Origin: Desulfovibrio sp. Dsv1
Lineage (GTDB): Bacteria; Desulfobacterota; Desulfovibrionia; Desulfovibrionales; Desulfovibrionaceae
NCBI GenBank assembly: GCA_000403945.1
Contig: APFI01000092.1
Coordinates: 1 to 14,242 of the forward strand
Length of the DNA stretch: 14,242 bases
Reading direction: 5' to 3'
Position numbers and translations under genes: made by a program. The first letter of the stretch is position 1. Every line of letters starts with the position of its first letter. Of the stretch, positions 1 through 8,200 are shown one piece after another. A model generated the notes under the pieces. It saw only the letters and a program-made list of their open reading frames with translations. It did not search any database and was not told the DNA's origin.

Positions 1-62
1 CAATGCCGCTGATCAACGCCGCCGGGGTCACGTCAAAAGCGAAATTGTACACTGACACATCC
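1..62. repeat. Left arm of 62-bp inverted repeat within mtnA
   Basis: Bases 1-62 are the exact reverse complement of 958-1019. Base 63 no longer matches base 957. The arm begins at the first base of the window, so its true leftward extent is unknown. It encodes, on the minus strand, the MtnA stretch DVSVYNFAFDVTPAALISGI. Confidence 0.95.
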
Positions 63-961
63 ACAGGCGTCACGCGCCGCCCGCCGATATGGGTCACCTC
101 ACCGGCGGGACGCTCCTCAACGGGAATGGACGCGCCGTCGGCGGTTTGCGGGTCAATGGTCGAAAGCGGCGCGGCCACATAGAAGGGAATACCGAAATGC
201 CGCGCCAGCAGGGCCACACCGAAGGTGCCAATCTTGTTGGCCGCGTCGCCGTTGGCCGCGATGCGGTCCGCGCCCACCACCACGCGCTGGACAAGGCCTT
301 TCTGCATCAGCAACGCGCAGGCGTTGTCGCAGGCCACACTGACCGGAATGCCGTCTCGTTGCAGTTCCCAGGCCGTGAGGCGCGCGCCCTGCAAAAAGGG
401 TCGGGTTTCGTCGGCAATGACCCGGATGCGCTTGCCCCGCTCCACCGCCGCGCGAATCACACCCAAAGCCGTGCCATAGCCCGCTGTGGCCAGAGCCCCG
501 GCATTGCAGTGGGTGAGCACCGTGTCCCCGTCCTCCAGACAATCCGCGCCGAAACGCCCCAGAGCCTTGCAGACGGCCACATCCTCGTCCTGCATGGCCT
601 GGGCCTCGCGCAGAAAAAGCTCCAGCAGGGCGGGGCGGCTCAGTTCACCGGCGGTGTGCCAGCGGGCGCGCAGGCAATCCACAGCCCAGCGCAGATTGAC
701 GGCTGTGGGCCTAGCCCGTGCGATGTCCTCCAGCGCGACGGCCAGACGCTCTTGCCAGCCCTCGCTTTCATCGGCTACAGCGACGGCCAGGACACAGCCC
801 CAGGCGGCGGTGACGCCGATGGCGGGCGCGCCGCGCACCACCATGGTTTGCAGAGCCGTAATCACCTCGCCGGGCGCGCGGCAGACAAAATCCGCCTCTT
901 CTTCGGGCAGCAGGCGCTGATCCAGCAGATGCAGCTCCAGAGCGTCGCAATCAAAACGGAT
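1..961 (-). pseudogene. mtnA: S-methyl-5-thioribose-1-phosphate isomerase, main body (inverted, incomplete at both ends)
   Basis: The minus strand is open from about 961 down to base 1 and reads as MtnA, which isomerises methylthioribose-1-phosphate to methylthioribulose-1-phosphate in the cytosolic methionine salvage pathway. Visible landmarks in order are IRFDCDALELHLLDQRL near the N-terminus, TMVVRGAPAIGVTAAWG, THCNAGALATAGYGTALG with the family's catalytic Cys, VIADETRPFLQGARLTAWEL, and GADRIAANGDAANKIGTFG with the catalytic Asp. The frame has no initiator: a TGA at 967-965 lies just upstream of IRFD and no ATG follows until the VVRGAP region. About 320 codons are present. The missing last 24 residues are encoded on the opposite strand at 1020-1093, and together they give the usual family length of about 350. 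It is called broken because of this split, which could be real or a chimera of the assembly. Confidence 0.85.
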
Positions 962-1019
962 GTGTCAGTGTACAATTTCGCTTTTGACGTGACCCCGGCG
1001 GCGTTGATCAGCGGCATTG
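958..1019. repeat. Right arm of 62-bp inverted repeat within mtnA
   Basis: This is the exact reverse complement of 1-62, separated from it by 895 bp. Here it is read on the plus strand as part of the genuine 3' end of mtnA. Confidence 0.95.
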
Positions 1020-1093
1020 TCACCGAGGCGGGCGTGCTGCAGCCGCCCTACGGCCCGGCTATCAAGGCCGCGCTGGCGGATGCCAGGCGATGA
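958..1093 (+). pseudogene. mtnA: MtnA C-terminal fragment in original orientation
   Basis: The plus strand reads DVSVYNFAFDVTPAALISGI and then VTEAGVLQPPYGPAIKAALADARR and a stop, which is the expected C-terminus of MtnA. Its TGA at 1091-1093 overlaps the ATG of the next gene as ATGA, the usual sign of a translationally coupled pair, so this piece sits in its native position. The N-terminal 320 or so codons are missing from this strand and lie inverted at 1-961. The plus frame stays open upstream to about 89, but that part is antisense to the mtnA body and is not a protein. Confidence 0.85.
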
Positions 1094-3009
1094 AGGAACT
1101 TGTGCTGCTGGTGGAGCCGTTCCGGGATCCGTCTGTCCCCTCGCCGGAACAGGTCATCGCCCACTGGAACGCTTGGGAGGTGCCGGAAAACCGGATTTCC
1201 TTGCCTGAACGCCTGTATGCAGATCTTGTGGGCATCCGCGCCGAACACATGGCTTGGGCCTATGATCTGGGCCGCATGCCTGTGGGCCGCAAGGAAGTAC
1301 AGGCTAGGCTCAAGGCCGGGGCAAGCCTGTCCATGTGGTGGTGTTCCCTGCTCTACGAACGCCACCCCAAGATGACGCCCAACCTTTACACTATCTATAA
1401 ATTGCGCGCCCTGGAACGCCTTATGGATGAGCAGGACTTCACGGCCCTGCGTCTCTGCGGCGGCGACGGAGTCCTACGACACACTCTGGCGGATTTCTGC
1501 ACCGTTTCGGGTCGCCTGTTTGTGGAATTCCATGATCCGGGGCTGCGCCTCAGGCGCGCGCAAAGCCCGCTGCGGCGGATGTACAACGCCTGCCCCGCGC
1601 CCCTGCGCGCGGCGGTCCGTTATGCGCACTGGTGGTGGACCGTCAGGCGCAAACTGCCCGGCATCCGCAAGGGGGCGGACAGCTTGGCCGAGCCCGCCAC
1701 AGGGCAACGGGCCGCCACCATTGCCACCTATTTCCCCAACGTGGACATGCATGCCGCCAGCGAAGGCCGTTTCCGCTCCCGTTACTGGGAAACGCTGCAC
1801 GACGTCCTGGACGAGCAGACGCGGCGTGAGGGCGGGCAGTTCGTGCGTTGGCTGTTCATCCGTTTCCCCTCGCCCCAGCTCAGTTTTGCCCAGTGCCGCA
1901 AGCTGCGCGACCGCTTCCGCGAAGAAGGCCGGGATGGCCTTTCTTTTCACTATCTGGAAGAATTCCTGCACCATCGCGATCTCTGGGCGGCCCTCTGGCG
2001 GCATCTACGTCTTTGCTGGAGCAGTCTGCGTCTGGAGAAGCATGTACGCCCGGCGTTTCATTTTGCTGGTTCCCGGCTCAATTTCTGGGATTATGCCAAG
2101 GCTGACTGGGCCGAATCCTTCCGGGGCTGGCGCGGCTTGGAGCGCGGCCTGCAGGAGCGCGCTTTTCGGCGGTACACGTGTTGCGCCGGGCCGCAGCGCT
2201 GGACGCTTTTCCCGCTGGAGAACTGCCCTTGGGAGCGCATGCTGACCCAGGCCGTGCACGAGGCCCACGGCCCGGAAGGCGGACCGGTATTCGGCGCGCA
2301 GCATTCCACCATCCGTCCCACGGATTTTCGTTATTTTGACGACCCGCGCACCTTCAGCGCGCCGGATTGCGCGCTTTTCCAGCCTGACGTCGTCCGGGGC
2401 AACGGTCGCTCCGCATGCCGACAGTGGTTGAAGGCGGGTATGCCGCCCGAACGCCTGGGCGAAGTGGAAGCCTTGCGTTACCTTTATCTGGCCGACGCCC
2501 CGGCGCAAACCGAAAGCCCGTCCCCCACGGCCGCCAAACGCCTGCTGGTCCTGACCAGCTTTTTCAGCGACGAAATCGAAGCCCATCTGGCTCTGCTGGC
2601 ACGCGCCGTGCACGCCAGGCTGCTGGAAGGCTGGGAACTGACGGTCAAAGCCCACCCCTATCTGCCGGTGGCCGATCGTCTGCGCGCCCTCCTGGGCCGC
2701 CGCATGACCGGCGTCCGCCTGGCAGACGGGCCCATCGCCGGGGAACTGCGGCCCGGCGTGCTGGTCTGGGCCTCCAACTCCACCACAGCGGCCCTAGAGG
2801 CGGCGCTCAAAGGCCTGCCGGTCATGGTCATGCTGCCCATCGACGACTTTGACCTCTGCCCCTTGCAGGATGTTCCGGAACTGCCGCGCACCGGCAATCT
2901 GGAGGATATGCATCGGGCTCTGGCCACGGCCGCCCCGCTCAACCTGCCGCCCGACTATCTGGATCTGGATCCGGCCCTGCCGCGCTGGCGGCGCTTGCTG
3001 GGATTGTGA
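1090..3009 (+). CDS. Surface carbohydrate biosynthesis protein, probable GT-B-like (TIGR04326-like)
   Basis: An intact 639-residue soluble protein with no signal peptide. The N-terminal half contains SLSMWWCSLLYERHP (about residues 79-93) and an alternating Rossmann-like stretch. Charged, aromatic-rich helices fill the middle. The C-terminal 150 residues look like a GT-B nucleotide-sugar domain: LLVLTSFFSDEIEAHLALL near 486, VKAHPYLPV near 519, and SNSTTAALEAALKGLPVMV near 562, a pattern shared with capsule and lipopolysaccharide transferases. The WW-SLL motif and length recall the TIGR04326 family, named from a Leptospira O-antigen locus. Family membership is from memory and the substrate is unknown. 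The start overlaps the mtnA stop by ATGA with no strong ribosome binding site, which fits coupled translation. The reading frame is undamaged, unlike many of its neighbours. Confidence 0.7.
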   Translation: MKELVLLVEPFRDPSVPSPEQVIAHWNAWEVPENRISLPERLYADLVGIRAEHMAWAYDLGRMPVGRKEVQARLKAGASLSMWWCSLLYERHPKMTPNLYTIYKLRALERLMDEQDFTALRLCGGDGVLRHTLADFCTVSGRLFVEFHDPGLRLRRAQSPLRRMYNACPAPLRAAVRYAHWWWTVRRKLPGIRKGADSLAEPATGQRAATIATYFPNVDMHAASEGRFRSRYWETLHDVLDEQTRREGGQFVRWLFIRFPSPQLSFAQCRKLRDRFREEGRDGLSFHYLEEFLHHRDLWAALWRHLRLCWSSLRLEKHVRPAFHFAGSRLNFWDYAKADWAESFRGWRGLERGLQERAFRRYTCCAGPQRWTLFPLENCPWERMLTQAVHEAHGPEGGPVFGAQHSTIRPTDFRYFDDPRTFSAPDCALFQPDVVRGNGRSACRQWLKAGMPPERLGEVEALRYLYLADAPAQTESPSPTAAKRLLVLTSFFSDEIEAHLALLARAVHARLLEGWELTVKAHPYLPVADRLRALLGRRMTGVRLADGPIAGELRPGVLVWASNSTTAALEAALKGLPVMVMLPIDDFDLCPLQDVPELPRTGNLEDMHRALATAAPLNLPPDYLDLDPALPRWRRLLGL

Positions 3010-3016
3010 GGTCGTT

Positions 3017-3399
3017 ATGGACGCGCAGCGGGAAATCGCGGAACTGGTGCATACCAGTTACTGGGACAGGGACATTAACTGTGCGCATCACGCTGTACTG
3101 CATGAGCAGGCTGTTCAATCAGCCGTTAGACCCGCAGCTGGACCACGCGGCCATCGGCATGAACGGAGCCGGGCGTATGGGCTGCCAGTGCGGCCTGCTG
3201 GAAGGCGGACTGCTCGTTATCGGGATTCGCGCCGCGTCCCTCGGCTGGGCGGACAAGGAAATCTGCGCCCTCTGCGGCCGGTATGCCGCCTTCCGGCAGC
3301 GTTTCGGCGGCTTCAGAAAAGCGATTCCCGCATCTCTGTGAAAATTTGACTGTGGAGACCGTGCGTCTGTTATACGCCTTTGCAGCCGATCTGCGCTGA
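3017..3399 (+). pseudogene. C_GCAxxG_C_C-type redox-associated protein, two lesions
   Basis: The start ATG at 3017 follows the preceding stop by seven bases, with GAGG at 3008-3011 as ribosome binding site. Frame one reads MDAQREIAELVHTSYWDRDI then NCA. The homology then moves to another frame as ITLYCMSRLFNQPLDPQLD, then AAIGMNGAGRMGCQCGLLEG and ICALCGRYAAFRQRFGGF. A third frame supplies the end, PHLCENLTVETVRLLYAFAA then DLR and a TGA at 3397-3399. The Cys-rich GCxCGLxEGG core and the final LCE motif match small proteins of the C_GCAxxG_C_C type, usually about 140 residues. The first shift, near 3082-3092, fits loss of one GC from a GCGCGC run (CARIT becoming CA-IT). The second, near 3316-3331, appears to have removed about 15 residues as well as shifting frame. 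Family recognition is from memory. Confidence 0.7.
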
Positions 3400-3631
3400 C
3401 CTCGCTGAATTAGCCCCGTCTCGCCTGGATGTGGAGCGTCAAGACGCTGTTCCCGCTGCAGAGGGTTTTGAGGCTGGAGGGGGGCCGCCAAGGGTCGTGC
3501 GGGGATGCGGGAAACTGTAACAGTGCGTCCAGACCGGCGGGTACGCTGTCCGCTTCCACGAGCGGGTATGCGTGCTCGCGTATGCCCGCCCGTTTAAGGC
3601 TGTTCCGATGAAGCGTTCCGCCGCCAGGCAT
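3400..3631. other. Non-coding stretch with no recognisable gene
   Basis: No reading frame here has recognisable motifs, and short open frames exist on both strands without convincing starts. It is probably debris between the decayed gene on the left and the transposase remnant on the right. Confidence 0.4.
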
Positions 3632-3805
3632 TACGGGCGGAACTTGCAGACCAGGGCAGGAGTGGAAGAAGCCTTGGCAGAGAGAGAGATGTTCCTAGCG
3701 GGCGTTTCTGTGCGCCGCGTGGTGGACATCACCGGGGCGCTATGGGGCGACCGTGTGAACCAAAACGCCATAACCGGCTTGAATCAAAGGATTCCTGAAC
3801 GTGCA
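3632..3805 (+). pseudogene. IS256 (Mutator)-type transposase remnant
   Basis: About 58 residues on the plus strand resemble the segment before the first catalytic Asp in IS256-family transposases. They read VEEALAEREMFLAGVSVRRV, then VDITGALWGDRV, then NAITGLNQRIPER. The same positions in full-length members typically read ALxEMYLAGVSxRxVxxITxxLWG and SxLNxKI. Neither the upstream N-terminal DNA-binding part nor any of the DDE catalytic part is recognisable, so this is an internal scrap of a protein of about 400 residues. The frame stays open to 3937, but the sequence after 3805 no longer resembles the family. I saw no terminal inverted repeats. Confidence 0.6.
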
Positions 3806-3946
3806 CAAGGCTGTCGCCGTGTTCCAGCAGACGGAGCAATTCGGGGCGCAGTTCATTCACCGGACAGGGTGGACAGGACGGCCCGTTACAGCGAGCGGGG
3901 CTGGGGGAGGGGTAGGCTCATCATGGGCGGCAAGTAGAAAAATTTT
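3806..3946. other. Unclassified stretch between transposase remnant and terminator
   Basis: The plus frame continues open but is G/R-rich with no family signal. The minus strand can be read as NELRPELLRLLEHGDSLVH, which looks protein-like, but I cannot place it and it has no start. It may be another short remnant. Confidence 0.3.
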
Positions 3947-3982
3947 GGGGGTGCAACAAAAATTGCTGTCCCCCTGTTTTTT
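3947..3982 (+). terminator. Rho-independent terminator
   Basis: GGGGG at 3947-3951 pairs with CCCCC at 3970-3974, and GCAA at 3953-3956 with TTGC at 3963-3966. The loop is CAAAAA and the internal bulge is T opposite TGT. TTTTTT follows at 3977-3982. It would end transcripts from the left and insulate the activator gene downstream. Confidence 0.75.
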
Positions 3983-4046
3983 ACTGGCAATTCAACACGC
4001 GTCAGTGTATTGACACCTGAAGAGCCGCTGTAAGCGGGGAAGGTAC

Positions 4047-5135
4047 ATGGCGCTAAATACAAGTGGCATTATCGGCCAAAGCACCACGCTGGCCGACGTT
4101 TTCAGAATTCTCGGCAAGGTGGCCCCCACTGACAGCACTGTGCTTGTAACTGGCGAATCCGGAACAGGCAAGGAGTTGCTGGTGCGCGCCCTGCACGCCA
4201 ACAGCCGTCGCGCCGACAAACCCTTTGTGCCCATCAACTGCGGGGCTATCCCCAAGGAACTGTTGGAAAGCGAACTTTTCGGTCACGAAAAGGGTGCCTT
4301 TACCCATGCCATCCGTTCCAGACCGGGCCGTTTTGAACTGGCTGACGGCGGCACCATTTTTCTGGATGAAATCGGCGAAATGGAGCTGAGCCTTCAGGTT
4401 AAGATCCTGCGCGTGCTGCAGGAGAAGGAAATCGAGCGCGTGGGTGGCAGCGGATGCAAAAAGGTGGATGTGCGCATTGTGGCGGCCACCAACCGCGACT
4501 TGGAAGCCGAGGTGGAAGCCGGGCACTTCCGCGAAGATTTGTATTACCGCCTGAACGTGATTCCCCTGCATTTACCCCCCCTGCGCGAACGCGGTGGCGA
4601 CGTGCTTCTGCTGGCCCGGCATTTTCTGGACCACTTCTGCCGCAAGAAAGCCCGTCCGCCTCTGGGGTTGGCCCCGGACACCCGTCGTGTTCTGGCCGCC
4701 TACACCTGGTCCGGCAATGTTCGCGAGCTGGAAAATTTCATGGAGCGCCTGAGCATTCTGGTGGACGGCGCGGTGGTCCAGCCGTCGGACCTGCCGCGCA
4801 AGATTCTGGATCAGGTGGGCGACATTTCGGCTTTGCCCGAAGTGGAGGAACAGGGCGCGCCAGAGGCCGAGACGCCACCCGCGCAATCTGTGTCAGTCGC
4901 GCCGGCCCCCACGCAAACCCGGCACGACGCGTCGCAATCCGGCGCTTTTGCTTGGCCGGATCTGGCCGTGCTGAAGGCCCACAGTCTGAATCTCAAGGAT
5001 TTTCTGGACGCCGTGGAAAGCCGCCTGATCGACGAGGCTTTGAACCGGGCCGGGGGCGTGAAAAACCAGGCTGCGGAATATCTGGGCATCAAGCGCACCA
5101 CCCTCATTGAGAAACTCAAAAAGCGCAATTCCTGA
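4047..5135 (+). CDS. Sigma-54-dependent transcriptional activator without N-terminal sensor domain (Fis-type HTH)
   Basis: This 362-residue bacterial enhancer-binding protein hydrolyses ATP to remodel sigma-54 RNA polymerase at -24/-12 promoters. The AAA+ domain starts almost at the N-terminus: Walker A GESGTGKE (36-43), ESELFGHEKGAFTHA (74-88), Walker B GGTIFLDE (101-108), VDVRIVAATNRDLEAEV with FREDLYYRLNVIPLHLPPLR, and TWSGNVRELENFMERLSIL. The sigma-54 contact loop reads GAFTHA instead of the usual GAFTGA. A Pro/Ala-rich linker of about 60 residues leads to a Fis-type helix-turn-helix, NQAAEYLGIKRTTLIEKLKK, at the end. There is no receiver, PAS or GAF domain. The start is fixed by an in-frame TGA at 4011-4013; GGGGAAGG at 4036-4043 is close to the ATG. 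The AAA+ segment resembles FleQ/FlrA-type regulators, but a flagellar role is not shown. A sigma-54 promoter lies 26 bp past its stop, ahead of the TPR gene. Confidence 0.93.
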   Translation: MALNTSGIIGQSTTLADVFRILGKVAPTDSTVLVTGESGTGKELLVRALHANSRRADKPFVPINCGAIPKELLESELFGHEKGAFTHAIRSRPGRFELADGGTIFLDEIGEMELSLQVKILRVLQEKEIERVGGSGCKKVDVRIVAATNRDLEAEVEAGHFREDLYYRLNVIPLHLPPLRERGGDVLLLARHFLDHFCRKKARPPLGLAPDTRRVLAAYTWSGNVRELENFMERLSILVDGAVVQPSDLPRKILDQVGDISALPEVEEQGAPEAETPPAQSVSVAPAPTQTRHDASQSGAFAWPDLAVLKAHSLNLKDFLDAVESRLIDEALNRAGGVKNQAAEYLGIKRTTLIEKLKKRNS

Positions 5136-5160
5136 TGCAGAACCCTTTCTCTGTCTTTTG

Positions 5161-5176
5161 GGGCATATTTTTTGCA
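5161..5176 (+). promoter_or_regulatory. Sigma-54 (-24/-12) promoter for the TPR gene
   Basis: The 16-mer GGGCATATTTTTTGCA fits the consensus TGGCACGN4TTGCA. It has GGCA in the -24 box and TTGCA in the -12 box, with 12 bases from GG (5162-5163) to GC (5174-5175). The mismatches are the first T and the CG of the -24 box. Transcription would begin near 5187, ahead of either start of the TPR gene. It lies between a sigma-54 activator and its likely target. Confidence 0.7.
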
Positions 5177-5185
5177 TAAAACAAA

Positions 5186-5202
5186 ACGGATGTCTGATCC
5201 GT
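5186..5202 (+). other. Hairpin at predicted transcript start
   Basis: ACGGAT (5186-5191) and ATCCGT (5197-5202) form a perfect six-base stem around GTCTG. TTTTGTTG follows at 5207-5214. It could be a weak terminator for the activator gene, or a 5' leader hairpin or operator for the TPR gene, since the predicted start site is at its edge. Confidence 0.45.
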
Positions 5203-5248
5203 CATGTTTTGTTGTCATACGTCAGTGAACAGAAGCTTGGCCGCCGGC

Positions 5249-8200
5249 ATGTTCCGGTCTCATAGCGTCGTTGTGAAGGGCGCACTGCGCCGGTTGTTGC
5301 CGTGGCTCTGTCTGTTGTTGGCCGTGTTCCTGTGCCGCCCAGAGCATGCGCGGGCCATGCTCTGGCAATGGGTGCCCGGCACAAATGCCGGGCGGTTGAT
5401 CCTGGTGCTGGACAGCCCCGGCCAGGCCCGCAGTGTGGCGCGCGTCAGCGCCACAGATCTGGAAATGGTGTTGAACAGCTCGGCCGTTTCCTTGCGGCAG
5501 GCCGGGGATGCGCCCGCTCCCGACGCTCTTTTGCGCGCTCTGGCTCTGGACGGCAGCACGGACGGCGGGCGGCTGCGCATTCGTCTTTCTCCCCGTGTCG
5601 TCAATTACACGCTGACCCGTCCCGCGCCCGACAGGGTGGCCCTGGAATTTTTTGCCGCTCTCGGAGGCGAAGTCGCTGCGGCACCCGTCGTCGCGGGGCC
5701 GTTGCCGTCCCCGGTCGGCACGCGGGCATCCCGGAACAGGGCGGACGAAGGCATGCCGCCTTTTGCGGATGGGCAACTTCCGGCTGATCTTTTGCGCCGC
5801 CAGTTGAGCGGTCTGCGAGCTGTGCCGTATTCCCGTCTGGCGGAACTGGCTGATCTGCGGCCCGGTGTTCCCATTTCCCATGAAGAGCGCGCCGTGCCCG
5901 ACTTCGTGCCGCACTCTGCCGAAGCCGGTTTCTGGTCTTCGTCGGCTTTTGCCGCCTCTGTTCCGGAAAACGGCGGTCCCAAAGAATTGGGCAACAGGGG
6001 GGTGATGCTTTCCCGTCAGGATTTGCGCGGCAAGGTTAATGCCGGCGGCCCGGAAGACTGGCCGGAAGCCGGTGGGCTTTCCACGGCTATGCTGCCAGCA
6101 ATCGGCGGGAAAAGCGTCGCGTCGGGGGAAACTTTGGCTGAAGTCCGGCCCGGGGGCGTCGGCGGCAAAACGGAATCAGCCGGAGATGCCGACACCGCAA
6201 CGTCCCGGACTGCGTCAGGCGCCGCCCCGGAACAGGCTGCTCCTTCGGATGTGGTTCCCGCGTCCGAAGAAAAATCCGTCGGGGAAGATCCGGGCGCGTC
6301 CGCGCCTTCCGCCGCGGTACAGGATGCCGCGCCGCAGGCGCGGGATACGGGGCCAAAGACTACCGGCACGGTGAACACAAGGCCGGTGGGCCTGCCTGTG
6401 GGCGAAACGCATGCCGAGAAAAAGGAAACGCCTGCGGAAAAGCCTCGCGAAGTCATTTACGTGGACGAACAGGGCAATCCCGTATCCAAGCCGCCGGAGC
6501 CGGACAGGATGCTGGCCGAGGCCGAACGCCTGATCGGCGAAAGCAAATTTGACGAAGCCCTGCCGCAACTGGAGAAAATCCGCGCTCTGGCCGACATCAC
6601 GCCAGAGATGCGGGAAAAGGTGCTCTATTACATCAGCGACTGCCTCTGGGCGCGCTATGCGGACAATCCTCTGGCGGGCTATGAGGCCATTGTTTCCTCC
6701 ACTAACGAGGCCATGAACGCCAATCTGCGTTCGCCCCGCGTGCCCGACGCTCTGTTGCGCCTGGGTCTTGCCAACGCCAATGTGGGCAATCTGGTGGACG
6801 CGGGCGGCTATATCGTGGCCCTGCTCCGGCGTTATCCCGATTACCCCGGCGTGGCGCAGGGCTTTACCACGCTGGGCAGGGGACAGCTCAAGCGCGGACT
6901 CAATGCCGAGGCGGAGCAGTCCTTTTCCATCGTGCTGGACAAATATCCCGAGTCTTCCTACCTCCAGACCGCGTCTGTGGGGCTGGCCCGGGCGCTTTTC
7001 AATCAGAAAAAGCACGACAAGGCCCAGATTATTCTGGACTTCATCAGCAAGCGCTGGCCGCGTTATTATATTGATGAGCCTTCCTTTTTGCTGTTGCAGG
7101 CGGGCAACGATGAAGCTCTGCAAAGGACGGACACAGTGCTGGATCTCTACTGGCTCTATGTCAACCTGGAGCCGGGCCGTCAGGGCAACGACGTGATTCT
7201 GCTCAAGATTGGCGATACCTATCTGCGCAGGGGCAAGAACGCCGCCGCTGATTTCATTTACCGTGAGCTGGCGCGCCGTTTTGCGGATTCGCCCCTAGCG
7301 TCCACAGCCAGGCTGCGCCTTGCGGAAAAGGGCATTTACGACTCGCCCATCACCTATGAGCAACTGAGCCAAGTCTTTGCTAAAGGCGGGGATCCGCCGC
7401 TGTGGCAGACCTACAGCGAACTGGCCGCATCTTCCAAAACGGCCCCGGACGCGGTCTTGGCCCGGCTCAAACAGGCCATGTGGCTGTTCTGGGACAAGCA
7501 GTACACCGAGGCCATGGGCAAGGCGGCGGACTTTATCGACAACTACCCCGAACACCCCGGCGTGTCGCATGCCCGTGAAATCATCTGGCAGGCCTTTCAG
7601 AAAGAATTGGCCAATTCCCTGGCCGAGCAGAATTACGGCCGTATTCTGATCTTGTGGAACGGGTTTCCCTTGGTGCGTGAGCGCTACGGCGAACCGGACC
7701 CGCGCCTGCGCTATGCCCTAGCGCAGGGCTGGTTGGAGCGCGGCAACGAGAAGAAGGCTTTTGAACTGCTGGGAGAATTTTTGAAATCTCCCATGGACCC
7801 GCAGTATGGGGAAGCGGCGTTCACGGAATTTTTCAATCGCTATCTTCAGGCCGGGGCTTGGGACAAGATTCTGGATCTGGGCAAACTGGTTTCCACCTGG
7901 AATATGAAGCCCCACTTGCGCAAGCCTCTGGATTACGCTCTGGCGCTTTCCGCCCAGAATCTGAACTTGGCAGGCCCGGCGCTGGCCATGTGGCGGCAGT
8001 TGGCGGCGCGCGACGACATTCCGCTCTACCAGCAAGCCTACGCCACGTATTTTTTGGCCCGTGACGCGGAAGACCGCAAAGACATTAAAGATTCCTATGA
8101 GCTGAACCGCAAGGTCGTTGAGCTTTTCATCCGTCTGCAGGACGAGCGTTCCGACAAGGCCGACCCGCAACGCATCAAGGAGGCCATGGCCGCGCTGATG

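Noticed and set aside
1474..2004. Long open frames opposite the surface-carbohydrate gene (also 2005-2655 minus and 1427-2245 plus)
   Set aside because: They are shadows of the intact 1090-3009 frame in GC-rich DNA, with no motifs or starts of their own.
6215..7123. 302-codon minus-strand frame opposite the TPR gene (and 7718-8500 minus)
   Set aside because: Antisense to clear TPR repeats; the composition reflects the GC bias of the sense gene.
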